From positions 1 through 26,075 of the IMG/VR virus record IMGVR_UViG_3300027848_000085: 26,075 nt of DNA; one strand, given 5' to 3'. The first letter of the stretch is position 1. Every line of letters begins with the position of its first letter. A program made the position numbers and the translations under genes. Source of the stretch: a virus. Positions 1 through 6,963 of the stretch are shown here, one piece after another. The notes beneath the pieces are model-generated. The model had not been told where the DNA came from. It worked only from the letters and a program-made list of their open reading frames with translations, and did no database searches.

Positions 1-232
1 CCTTGCGTGACATCAGCCCGTCCGGGCCATCAGCATTGAAGCGGATCACCCAATCCCGCACGACCTGCAGCGTCACGCCAGCCGCTTTGGCCGCTTCGCT
101 CCGGCTGCTGCCGTCCAGGATCAAGCCCAACGCCAACAACCGCCGTGCCTGATCCAGATCGTCACATCGTCGGGAAAATCGGCTCAAATCCCTCGAAGTG
201 AAATCTGATCGAACACCAATCGCCGTCGCCAT
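1..232 (-). CDS. IS630-family transposase, N-terminal part (cut by window edge)
   Basis: Translation from the ATG at 230-232 gives about 77 residues before the window ends, so the C-terminal catalytic DDE domain is outside. The visible part is a DNA-binding region: a short N-terminal arm (MATAIGVRSDF) and a helix-turn-helix with LARRLLALGLILDGS-like spacing (the sequence reads QARRLLALGLILDG), then SRSEAAKAAGVTLQVVRDW and RFNADGPDGL. This order and the ending WVIRFNADGPDGL are typical of the winged HTH at the start of IS630/Tc1-like transposases, which bind the element ends. The start is supported by a GAGGAGG Shine-Dalgarno about 7 nt upstream. The gene points out of the window, so I cannot say whether it is intact. 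Confidence 0.8.
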   Translation of the reverse strand, partial: MATAIGVRSDFTSRDLSRFSRRCDDLDQARRLLALGLILDGSSRSEAAKAAGVTLQVVRDWVIRFNADGPDGLMSRK

Positions 233-318
233 CGCAAGCCTCCTCGTGCTTGCTCCGGTGAATCAGAAAATCAGCGCCTTGGAAATCCCCCATGAGTCAG
301 CCTCATCGGGATTTGGTA
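1..318 (-). mobile_element. IS630-like insertion sequence, one end only
   Basis: The transposase fragment plus its roughly 85-nt leader makes up one end of an insertion sequence. IS630 elements insert at TA, and a TA pair lies at 317-318 inside GGTATA, just beyond a stretch (about 290-316) that could be the terminal inverted repeat. The other end is outside the window, so the repeat cannot be matched and the exact boundary is a guess. The sequence from 319 onward is visibly more AT-rich, which fits a junction around here. Confidence 0.45.
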
Positions 319-477
319 TAAGCACCCTTTCTCTAAACCAAATCAGTCAGTTATACTACGCTCGCCAACCGTGATCCAGGCTCCCGATGAATAAGACGGG
401 TTAATGATGGTGTCGGTGAATATAGTGCTCCCCGCTGCCCTGGTCACAGCCACCCCGATAGGCGAGATGGATACGAT
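319..477. other. Intergenic region upstream of the 122-aa gene
   Basis: About 160 nt of relatively AT-rich DNA between the putative IS end and the 122-aa gene. A good -10-like hexamer TATACT lies at about 352-357, but no convincing -35 box is correctly spaced upstream of it. No tRNA, hairpin terminator or other gene was recognised. Confidence 0.3.
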
Positions 478-846
478 ATGAGCTTTGAACACCGCGCTCT
501 AATGAACCTTGAAAACGTCCCAACCCTCAATGTTCTGGTGAGCAACACTATGATCCTTGAGGAACTGGGGATCGACGCCGAATCCTACACCAAGGCACCC
601 GAAGAATTTCGGGGGGACATAGTCGACCATGTCTGTGAAGTAATCGACGAACGCGCCAGTTGGGGGGAGAGCTACACAGCCTGGGATGGCGCTGCTGAAG
701 AGGAGTTCTCGATCTCAGTGCGCAGCTGGGGCGGCATATGGTTCGTCACAGGGGGCGAACAGTTCGAGGGCTACTTCCTGTCAGAGGCCGAAGCCAACGA
801 CGCGGCGGTGGTCCTGGCGTTATGTTTTCCACCGCCAGAAGAATGA
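478..846 (+). CDS. Hypothetical protein, 122 aa
   Basis: I do not recognise this gene. The product is small, acidic and soluble, with no signal peptide or membrane segment. It is rich in Glu/Asp and aromatic residues, with a predicted helical first half (residues about 20-60) and a probable beta-rich second half around FSISVRSWGGIWFVTGG (about 76-92), ending in PPPEE. The ATG at 478 has only a weak ribosome site (GGCGAG about 12 nt upstream); a second ATG at 502 is possible. It lies between an IS end and a prophage scar, is codirectional with the topoisomerase gene further right, and converges on the remnant holin gene with a 14-nt gap. Its composition differs from the GC-rich phage genes, which fits separately acquired cargo. 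Coding status is likely but not certain. Confidence 0.6.
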   Translation: MSFEHRALMNLENVPTLNVLVSNTMILEELGIDAESYTKAPEEFRGDIVDHVCEVIDERASWGESYTAWDGAAEEEFSISVRSWGGIWFVTGGEQFEGYFLSEAEANDAAVVLALCFPPPEE

Positions 847-860
847 TTGATCCCACCGTA

Positions 861-1055
861 TCACCCAATCCGCGCCTTGGCCGTCTTCCGAAATACAACG
901 CTACTAATACCGGTCAGCGCCAGCACCACGGTCAGCACATCGGCCTGGCTGAGGCCATCCGGCAGTAAACCGAGCATGCCGGCCACGCCCCAGACGCTGC
1001 CGATGACGCCGGTCCAGATGGCCTTCGACGCCCACCAGGGTTTCAGATCTTCCAT
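861..1055 (-). CDS. Holin-like two-helix membrane protein, 64 aa (left copy)
   Basis: The product has a charged, Trp-rich start (MEDLKPWW), a first hydrophobic helix at about residues 11-31 (KAIWTGVIGSVWGVAGMLG), a short loop, a second helix at about 39-55 (DVLTVVLALTGISSVVF) and a basic C-terminus. This layout is that of small phage holins, which form lesions in the inner membrane to release endolysin. It is a paralogue of the protein at 9163-9357: 48 of 64 residues are identical by direct comparison. The ATG at 1055 was chosen because GGAGAA lies 5 nt upstream and because it matches the start of the right-hand copy. It follows the truncated endolysin and a terminator-like hairpin. It is intact as an ORF but probably a prophage remnant. 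The holin role is inferred from topology and position. Confidence 0.7.
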   Translation of the reverse strand: MEDLKPWWASKAIWTGVIGSVWGVAGMLGLLPDGLSQADVLTVVLALTGISSVVFRKTAKARIG

Positions 1056-1068
1056 GTCATTTCTCCAT

Positions 1069-1093
1069 AAAAAAGCCCGCAGGAAACGCGGGC
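1069..1093 (-). terminator. Terminator-like hairpin between endolysin remnant and holin (left copy)
   Basis: On the minus strand a 6-bp GC stem (GCCCGC with GCGGGC) closes a 7-nt loop and is followed directly by six T residues, the form of an intrinsic terminator. The T-run ends about 2-4 nt before the GGAGAA ribosome site of the holin gene. The same arrangement with a different stem sequence lies at 9372-9393. Confidence 0.75.
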
Positions 1094-1122
1094 GGTTGCA
1101 GGTTCGTGAAGGTGTTGGCCTG

Positions 1123-1493
1123 TCAGGCCTCGTTGGCGGACAGCGCCCCACTGGCGGCGAGCTGGACCGGCTTGGCAGTCGCAGGCGCCTTGCGGTAGAT
1201 CGGCTGGCGCACGGCAACGCAGCGGTCGCGGGCGATCCGGGTAATGGTCACGCCGTCGGACTGGTTGCCGCCGAGCACGCGGTAGGCGCCGTAGTCCTCG
1301 CCAACATAGAGTCCGACATGGCCGGAACTCTCAGCGCGGCGGAACACCAGCACATCACCGAGCTGCGGCTCATCGGCAGCTTTGCCGAACGTGGCCCAGT
1401 TCCGCGCCCAGAGCGGCCCGTCGACGACTGCCTTGCCAGCGCGCTTGGCGACCACGGCCATGAATAGGCCGCACCACGGGATGGCGTCGGCAG
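1123..1493 (-). pseudogene. Endolysin (TIGR02594-type), truncated 3' copy
   Basis: This matches the C-terminal 122 residues of the endolysin at 9440-9976, with 100 of 122 residues identical by direct count. It keeps the putative catalytic residues: Cys in PWCGLF, His in GHVGLYVG and Asn in GGNQSDGV. The first 56 residues or so are missing: similarity stops sharply at 1493, immediately before the sequence upstream of the topoisomerase gene. The reading frame stays open further right only because it runs antisense to the topoisomerase, and no appropriate start codon with a ribosome site was found at the junction. It is therefore called a broken gene left by a related prophage. Confidence 0.8.
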
Positions 1494-1542
1494 GTTCTGT
1501 TTGGCAAAAATTCGTCAGATGACAGCTTGCGGCAGGCTTGTG

Positions 1543-1571
1543 TTCACTATACGTTCTGCACGGAGTATACG
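1543..1571 (+). promoter_or_regulatory. Possible sigma-70 promoter for the topoisomerase gene
   Basis: TTCACT (1543-1548) and TATACG (1566-1571) are separated by 17 nt and resemble -35 and -10 boxes with four of six matches each. TATACG also occurs at 1549-1554, so the site contains a spaced direct repeat that could be an operator instead. The position, 26-54 nt before the ATG at 1597, fits a promoter. Prediction by eye only. Confidence 0.35.
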
Positions 1572-1596
1572 CAGCGCCTCTCTGACCGGAACTCAA

Positions 1597-3879
1597 ATGG
1601 CCGATCAAATCGTCATTACCGAAAAGACCAGCCAGGCGAAAGACGTGCGCGCTGCGATTGGCTCTCGCTATGGTGAAGTGCTCCCCGCCGAGGGTCATTT
1701 GTTTGATCTCGCGGAGCCCGAAGATGCGGTTCCTGAGTGGAAGCGTTGGTCGCCAATCCTGCTGCGCCCCGAAGGGCTCTACGCCACCCGGCCGGCACAC
1801 GGGGGCAACAAGGCGTCCAAGCTGAAAGCTATCCGCGAGGCGCTGCGGTCCGCCAAGCGGGTCTGGCTCGCCACCGATTGCGACCGCGAAGGCCAGCTTA
1901 TCGGGCAGGAAATTCTCGAGCACTACAATTACCGCGGCGAGGTGATGCGAGTGCTGTTCACCGCGCAAGATCCCCAGACCATCCGCGACGCGTTCAGCCG
2001 CGCCAAACCCAATTCAGAATATGCTAGGCTTTATGCCGCCGCGGTTGCTCGCCGCCAGGCCGACCAGATCTACAACCTGTCGCTAACCCGAACCGCGACG
2101 GTGATCCTGGGGAGAGGGTCCAAGGGCGTCATCGGGGTTGGCCGTGTAAAGACGCCGACACTCGCCATTGTATGTAAGCGCGAGCTGGAAATCCGCGACT
2201 TCGTCCCCGTGACTTATTTTGAGATCGTTGCCACCGCCAAGGTTGCGGGCGGTCAGTTCAATATGCGCCATGCACCGCAGGAGCGGATCCTCAAGCGAAA
2301 GGATGCCGAGATCGTCGTCAAGGCCGCATTGGACTTTGAGGGCCCGCTTGGGGTGCGCGTTGAAGACAAGCGCCAGGGTCCGCCCAAGCTGCATGATTTG
2401 CCCTCGCTGCAGAAGCTCTGCGCCTCGCGCTTCAGCTGGCCGGCTGCCAAGACGCTGGAAGTCGCGCAGGAGCTGTATGACGGCCAGGGCAAGAAGATCA
2501 TCACCTATCCTCGCGCCGAAGTGCGCTATTTGCCGGAAAACCTGATCGGCGACGTGCCCAAGATCGTGGCTGGCCTGCAGGTGGGCCAGTCATTCAAAAC
2601 TATCCCGGTGCCGCCATCGCCGGTGATCCGTAAGGGCTCAAACGGTTCGTTCCACGACAAGGGACTTGAGGGCGCCAGCCATCATGCCGTGATCCCCAAC
2701 GTCAATACGATCGACAGCCTGCGCGAAGTCTGGCCGCGTCTTTCCAACGACGAGAAGAAACTGTTCGACGTGATTGCCCGCGCGTATTTGGCCTCGCTCA
2801 TGCCGGACTTTCGCTATCGGCAAACTACCGCGACGATCGATGCCAACGGTTTTCCCTTCAAGGCGACCGGTCGCCAGCCGCTGGATCTTGGTTGGCGCGC
2901 CGCCTTTCCAGAATGGCAGCCGGCCGATGAGAAAAGCGACGATGCGCAATTGCTGCCGCAGATGAAAAACGGCGAGACGGCGCGGCTGCTGAACCCGACC
3001 ATCGAGAACAAAGAAACCCGCCCGCCGCCGCGCTATAACGAGGGCACGCTGATCGAGGCGATGCAGAACGCCTGGCGTTTTGTCGGCGATGAGGTTTTGC
3101 GCGACCGACTTAAAGAAGCCAAAGGGATCGGCACACCGGCGACACGCGCTGAAATCATAGGCGGGCTTAAGCGTCAGGACTTTCTGACCATTCAGGCCAA
3201 GAACATCGTTCCCACTGCAACCGGGCTGACTTTGTACGGCGTTCTTCGGACAGCGGATCCGGCGCTGGTCGATCCTGGCGTTACGGCACAACTCGAATGC
3301 CTGCTCGACGATGTCGTCGTTGGCAAACAAGAGATGGTCAGCGCCATCGATGCCGTATGCGACGTGGCGCTGCGCATCATCGGCAAGCTGAAGGATGGCG
3401 CGCCCGGTGGGTTGCCCCCCTTGTATGGGGCGGCCTCACTTAGTGGTGGCGGCGAGCGTCCCCCAACACCGGCGATGAAGCAGTATGCTATAACCCTAGC
3501 CCGCCAGAAACGCGCCAAACTTCCGGATGGCTATGCAGTGACTGGCTCCATCTGTAGCGGCTTCCTCGAACAGCACGCGCCCAAAAAGGCAGGCGCTAAA
3601 ACAGGCATGAAAAAATCTGCTAAGCCGCCAGCGGAGGATACGTCCACCCCTCGATCCACCATGCCAAAAAAGCGGACCCGCAAACCCAAAGCAAGTGTCG
3701 CCACGATTGTCGGCGTATCCCCTCCTGACATTCAGAAGGCCGAAAACAACACGCCGTTGCGAATTCCTTTCGGCAACAAGGAGGTCGCGCAGAAACTCGG
3801 CGCACGTTATGGCGCCGGCGGATGGTATGCGCCGCCGGGTGTCAATCTCCATCCCTTCAGCAAGCAGGGTTGGCTATGA
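1597..3879 (+). CDS. Type IA DNA topoisomerase (topoisomerase III-like, mobile-element type)
   Basis: The 760-aa product cuts and passes single DNA strands to relax or decatenate DNA. The TOPRIM domain opens the protein: Glu9 in ITEK, GHLFDL at 33-38 and the metal-binding ATDCDREG at 92-99. The VGRVKTPTL motif lies at 181-189. The catalytic Tyr304 is in ITYPRAEVRYL, followed by a conserved His in ASHHAVIPN and the GIGTPATRAEII motif. No four-cysteine zinc fingers are visible. Instead there is a region like those of MGE topoisomerases (TPAMKQYAITLARQKR), a Lys/Pro-rich linker, and a DUF5710-like module in the last 40 residues (IPFGNKEVAQKLGARY...GGWYAPPGV). Such tails are common on plasmid and ICE topoisomerases and primases. 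The ATG at 1597 was preferred to 1501 because conserved sequence begins at MADQIVITEK. It is opposite in strand to the prophage and is probably not a phage gene. Confidence 0.92.
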   Translation: MADQIVITEKTSQAKDVRAAIGSRYGEVLPAEGHLFDLAEPEDAVPEWKRWSPILLRPEGLYATRPAHGGNKASKLKAIREALRSAKRVWLATDCDREGQLIGQEILEHYNYRGEVMRVLFTAQDPQTIRDAFSRAKPNSEYARLYAAAVARRQADQIYNLSLTRTATVILGRGSKGVIGVGRVKTPTLAIVCKRELEIRDFVPVTYFEIVATAKVAGGQFNMRHAPQERILKRKDAEIVVKAALDFEGPLGVRVEDKRQGPPKLHDLPSLQKLCASRFSWPAAKTLEVAQELYDGQGKKIITYPRAEVRYLPENLIGDVPKIVAGLQVGQSFKTIPVPPSPVIRKGSNGSFHDKGLEGASHHAVIPNVNTIDSLREVWPRLSNDEKKLFDVIARAYLASLMPDFRYRQTTATIDANGFPFKATGRQPLDLGWRAAFPEWQPADEKSDDAQLLPQMKNGETARLLNPTIENKETRPPPRYNEGTLIEAMQNAWRFVGDEVLRDRLKEAKGIGTPATRAEIIGGLKRQDFLTIQAKNIVPTATGLTLYGVLRTADPALVDPGVTAQLECLLDDVVVGKQEMVSAIDAVCDVALRIIGKLKDGAPGGLPPLYGAASLSGGGERPPTPAMKQYAITLARQKRAKLPDGYAVTGSICSGFLEQHAPKKAGAKTGMKKSAKPPAEDTSTPRSTMPKKRTRKPKASVATIVGVSPPDIQKAENNTPLRIPFGNKEVAQKLGARYGAGGWYAPPGVNLHPFSKQGWL

Positions 3880-3989
3880 CCTCGCCCAATCCCGCTAATT
3901 GAAGCGCTGTCAGCAGAGCGTTTCCGCCCATATTCGCAAAATGGAAGCTGCGTTCCGCGCTCGACTGGCCACGGAAAACCAACATCTGC
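3880..3989. other. Convergent gap with a possible broken reading frame
   Basis: The region lies between the topoisomerase stop and the sulfotransferase stop. An ATG overlaps the topoisomerase stop (ATGA, 3876-3879) and opens a frame that ends at 3902. In the next frame a coding-like stretch LIEALSAERFRPYSQ runs from 3895 to a TAA at 3991-3993. A single extra base around 3894 would explain this as a frameshifted 5' end of a gene once coupled to the topoisomerase. No clear terminator was found for either flanking gene. Confidence 0.3.
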
Positions 3990-4709
3990 TTAAAAGGGCG
4001 GGTGAAACCAACGGGTAGCCATCATAACTTTTCCGGCCAAACCCGAAGAGTAGTAGGCCTGAACCAATTCTGCTTCCGCGATACTCAGCACGGGCAATGG
4101 CTTTGCTGCCGCATTGAGCTGCGGTATCTCGACGGTGGCGCCGTCACCACCGAACCTATCTACTATCCGCCTGAGTCCGACCTCGTATTCAGCAAAATTC
4201 AAGACGGTGGCGCCGGGGTGATACAACCATTCGGACTGCGACCGATAAAAACTGAGATTGCCTCCCCGCGGCTGAAAATGGACACCAGGAGCAGGTGGCG
4301 GTGGCAGAACCCCGAGGATGTCGCCCGGAGAAATGTCGTCGACAGCAGCGCGCAGTTCCGGCGATACGGCCTGCTTGTCGTTTTCAAACCACCTCCAATG
4401 GGGCTGAATACCGACGAACCGCTCCGGAAATAGCTGGATGAACGAGTTCGGCAGGCATCGTCTGTGGAACTCCACAGCTGAACAGAACCTCTCAACCGGA
4501 TCCCGCCAGAACGCATAAATTGAGGTTGGCGCGATCGTCTCGCCTGGGAATCGCGCCTCTGCCAGCTGGATCGCTTCCGGCACCGTTGGATGCCGGCCCA
4601 TCTCACCAAAAAGATCGACACCGATTTGCCCAAGCACGGCGCGGGCCGTCTGCGACCCGTTCTTCGGCACGCCGATGAACAGCGTCTGGCGGTCATGCGA
4701 AATGATCAT
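3990..4709 (-). CDS. Sulfotransferase family protein at the end of the tail-fibre module
   Basis: The 239-aa product looks like a PAPS-dependent sulfotransferase, which moves a sulfate group to a sugar, lipid or protein hydroxyl. The 5'-phosphosulfate loop is near the start (FIGVPKNGSQT, residues 11-21). The 3'-phosphate motif is at 68-77 (WRDPVERFCS), with the Arg, Asp-Pro, Arg and Ser pattern expected of the Sulfotransfer_2-type family. No signal peptide or membrane segment is seen, so it is probably cytoplasmic. It starts 5 nt after the stop of the propeller-containing tail gene and lacks a strong ribosome site, so it is likely translated by coupling as the last gene of the late operon. 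Its substrate is unknown; host surface glycan or a phage appendage protein are both possible. The fold assignment is fairly secure and the role is inference. Confidence 0.75.
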   Translation of the reverse strand: MIISHDRQTLFIGVPKNGSQTARAVLGQIGVDLFGEMGRHPTVPEAIQLAEARFPGETIAPTSIYAFWRDPVERFCSAVEFHRRCLPNSFIQLFPERFVGIQPHWRWFENDKQAVSPELRAAVDDISPGDILGVLPPPPAPGVHFQPRGGNLSFYRSQSEWLYHPGATVLNFAEYEVGLRRIVDRFGGDGATVEIPQLNAAAKPLPVLSIAEAELVQAYYSSGLAGKVMMATRWFHPPF

Positions 4710-4714
4710 GGCTG

Positions 4715-6106
4715 TCAGATCCCAGTCGTGGTGTTGGAATAGGAGCCGGCCGCGAAGCTGTAGGACGGCGTGGCCGAGGTCAGTGACCGGCTGAGCAGTG
4801 AGAAACTGCGGGTGGTCAGCGACGAGAAGGTCGTACCGATGCTGGGCGTGGAGGCGCTGTAGGTTACGCTCTGTGTCGAGGCGCCCGCCACGGACCAGGT
4901 GCCAGTTTTAGAGCCATCCGCCGGTACCTTGAACACAGCGCCGCACAGATCGTAGTAACCATAGGGTGCAAAATCCATCGTGGTATAGACGGAGAACACC
5001 ATCGCCGTGGAACTGACCGCCAGACCCGTGAAGCTAAAGGTGTTGGCCCCATTGCTGGTATCGAGACTGATCGAGCGTGCCAGCAGCAAGGTGCCATCAG
5101 TCGAAAACTGATAGATGTCCGCCCCGGCATAGATCGGCGCGAAAACCCGCAGACTGCCGTCCGGGCCCAGGTTTACCGAGCCACTGCCGTTGCTGGATGG
5201 CAGAGACAGCTGCCACTGGATGACAGCAAGCGAACTGATCTTGAGCAGACTGAGCGCGCCGTTGACGCCTGCCAGCCAGTAAATGTTGCTGCCGCTGTCG
5301 ACCACAACGCCGTAGCCGTAATCGTAGCCCGCGCTCCCGATCGAGCGCTGCCAGCTGACCGATGGGGTGGCCGTGTTGATGACGGTGATCAGGGCATCGG
5401 AGTTGCCTGCGGTCGAGGTCGAGGTGTTGCCCGACAGGACCAGCAGACTGCCGTCCGGACTGAGCGCCATCTGGCTGGCATATTCATTACCGGAGCCGCC
5501 GATCGACCGCTGCCACTGGAGTGTGCCAGCGCTGTTGTATTTGGCGATCAGCGCGTCGGCATTGCCAGAACCGCCGCTCGAGGTCGAATAGCCAGCGACA
5601 TAGACGTTGCCCGAAGCATCGACAGCCGAATTGTACCAAAGCTCTTGGCCGGAGCCATTGAGGCTGCGCTGCCATTGCAGGGTTCCCGAGGTGTTGAGCT
5701 TTGCCAGCCAGGCGAAGTAGTTGCTCGAATAATAGGCGCCGGCCAGATAGACATTGCCGCCGGGATCGACGCAGCCCCCGTTGATGAAGGGCCCGGACAC
5801 GGTCCGCGCCCAGATAAGCACGCCGTCGCGGTCCCATTTAAACACGGCGGTGCTTGCGCTGGCGTAGATGTTGCCGCTGCTGTCGGTGCCCAGGATCGTG
5901 AAATTGACCACGGTCGCGCCGAAGGTGGCATGCCAGAAGCTCTCGTTCGACTTGCCATAGAGGTTGGAGAGCGAGATTGGACCCGATGCGACACCGGCCA
6001 GCGCGCGCACGGCTGCTTCTCCGAGCGACGTCGTGGTGGTCGAGCTGCGGCCCAGTTCCACCGCGACATTCCCAAGCGATATGGGACCCGAACTCTGCAG
6101 CGTCAT
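4715..6106 (-). CDS. Tail appendage protein with phage-type N-terminus and beta-propeller-like repeats
   Basis: The 463-aa product begins with a module found at the start of many phage tail proteins: GPISLGNVAVELGRS, then AAVRALAGVASGPISLSNLYGKS (residues about 7-53). This is probably the virion attachment part. From about residue 55 to 350 there are repeated units of the type D-x-x-G-N-x-Y-x-A-G followed by a Lys/Asn strand and L-x-W-x-R-S; WQRSLNGSG, WQRSIGGSG and WQRSIGSAG mark three of them. This is the pattern of SBBP/NHL-like propeller blades, which often bind glycans. The last 100 residues are Ser/Thr-rich and may be a trimerisation or tip region. The start codon overlaps the previous stop (ATGA). 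Likely a receptor-binding or decoration protein on the tail. Confidence 0.75.
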   Translation of the reverse strand: MTLQSSGPISLGNVAVELGRSSTTTTSLGEAAVRALAGVASGPISLSNLYGKSNESFWHATFGATVVNFTILGTDSSGNIYASASTAVFKWDRDGVLIWARTVSGPFINGGCVDPGGNVYLAGAYYSSNYFAWLAKLNTSGTLQWQRSLNGSGQELWYNSAVDASGNVYVAGYSTSSGGSGNADALIAKYNSAGTLQWQRSIGGSGNEYASQMALSPDGSLLVLSGNTSTSTAGNSDALITVINTATPSVSWQRSIGSAGYDYGYGVVVDSGSNIYWLAGVNGALSLLKISSLAVIQWQLSLPSSNGSGSVNLGPDGSLRVFAPIYAGADIYQFSTDGTLLLARSISLDTSNGANTFSFTGLAVSSTAMVFSVYTTMDFAPYGYYDLCGAVFKVPADGSKTGTWSVAGASTQSVTYSASTPSIGTTFSSLTTRSFSLLSRSLTSATPSYSFAAGSYSNTTTGI

Positions 6107-6963
6107 GCGCGTGCCTCGAGGCGATCCACTTTGTCAGCCAGTTCCTTCACGGCCTCGATCAGCACGCCAACGAGGTTGCCGTAGGCAACGGACAGCAGCC
6201 CGTCTTCATGGGTCATGACCGCCTCGGGCACGACGGGCGCCAGTTCCTGGGCAACAAGACCGATACCGCGGCTGCCGGTGTCGCGACGGGTATAGGTCAC
6301 CCCGCGCAAGGCACGGACCCGGTCCAGGGCATTTGCGATCGTTTCGATGTCAGCCTTGAGCCGGGCGTCAGAATAAGCGGTGATGTCACCGGTCGCGGTG
6401 ATCGAGCCCGATACTGAGATGCTTCCGGTGAAGCTGTCGCCGGCCTTGTTGGCCGGCGTAAATCCAAGCGCCGCGATCACGTCGCCAGAGGTCATCGCCA
6501 AACCCGCCGTAACACGGCCTTTGGCATCAACCGTGACCTTGAGATAGGTCCCGGCGGTCGCCCCGCTGTTGGCCAGCGTCGCGGCAAAAGTCAGTGCGGC
6601 CGAGCCGTCGAAGGCGGCGCTGGTGCCGGTAATATCGCCGGTGAGCGCGATCGTCCGCCCCGTTGCCCACCTGGTCGCGGTTGCGGCATTGCCCGTGCAC
6701 GATCCCGACGAGCCAGTAATCGAGCCGCTGCTGGTTATATAACCGCTGGGATTGGTCGCATTGTAGGGCGTGAAGCCCAGCGCGGTCGTCACCAGGGCCG
6801 AGGTGAGATTGCCAAAGCCCACCTGCACGACGGTGCCGCCGGCAGTCTTCGAATAGAGCTTCTGGTCGACAAGATTGACCGCGAGTTCTCCTGCCTGCAG
6901 CGAGCCCGCAGCCGGGACACTTGAAGCAGTTGAAGAGCGTTTAAGCAGGATGGTGCTCGGCAT
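6103..6963 (-). CDS. Tail fibre protein with C-terminal peptidase S74 chaperone domain
   Basis: The 286-aa product opens with a short fibre head (ILLKRS...AGELAVN...KLYSKTAGGTVV) and continues through fibre repeats (LTGDITGTS, ATLANSGATAGTY, VTVDAKGRVTA, GFTPANKAGDSFTG). The C-terminal part from residue 198 is an intramolecular chaperone of the S74 family: SDARLKADIETI, LRGVTYTRRD, GIGLVAQELAPVVPEAV, YGNLVGVLIEAVKEL. The autoproteolytic dyad is visible as Ser198 and Lys203 in S-D-A-R-L-K, so cleavage is expected between Tyr197 and Ser198, releasing an 89-residue coiled-coil chaperone after trimer folding. Its start overlaps the previous gene's stop by one base (TGATG). Confidence 0.88.
   Translation of the reverse strand: MPSTILLKRSSTASSVPAAGSLQAGELAVNLVDQKLYSKTAGGTVVQVGFGNLTSALVTTALGFTPYNATNPSGYITSSGSITGSSGSCTGNAATATRWATGRTIALTGDITGTSAAFDGSAALTFAATLANSGATAGTYLKVTVDAKGRVTAGLAMTSGDVIAALGFTPANKAGDSFTGSISVSGSITATGDITAYSDARLKADIETIANALDRVRALRGVTYTRRDTGSRGIGLVAQELAPVVPEAVMTHEDGLLSVAYGNLVGVLIEAVKELADKVDRLEARA

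Larger units (their letters stand above)
861..1493 (-). repeat. Diverged duplicate of the endolysin-terminator-holin cassette
   Basis: This block corresponds gene by gene to 9163-9810 in the same orientation. Homology begins at the holin stop codon on one side and ends at the shared GTCGGCAG on the other. Protein identity of 75% (holin) and 82% (endolysin fragment) is too low for a recent copy, so it most likely came from a second, related prophage. Confidence 0.75.

Noticed and set aside
1494-1968. N-terminal extension of the left endolysin frame to 281 residues
   Set aside because: This part is antisense to the topoisomerase gene and has no similarity to the endolysin N-terminus. The open frame is fortuitous.
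2638-3330. A 230-residue minus-strand frame within the topoisomerase gene
   Set aside because: It lies opposite conserved topoisomerase motifs and has no plausible product.
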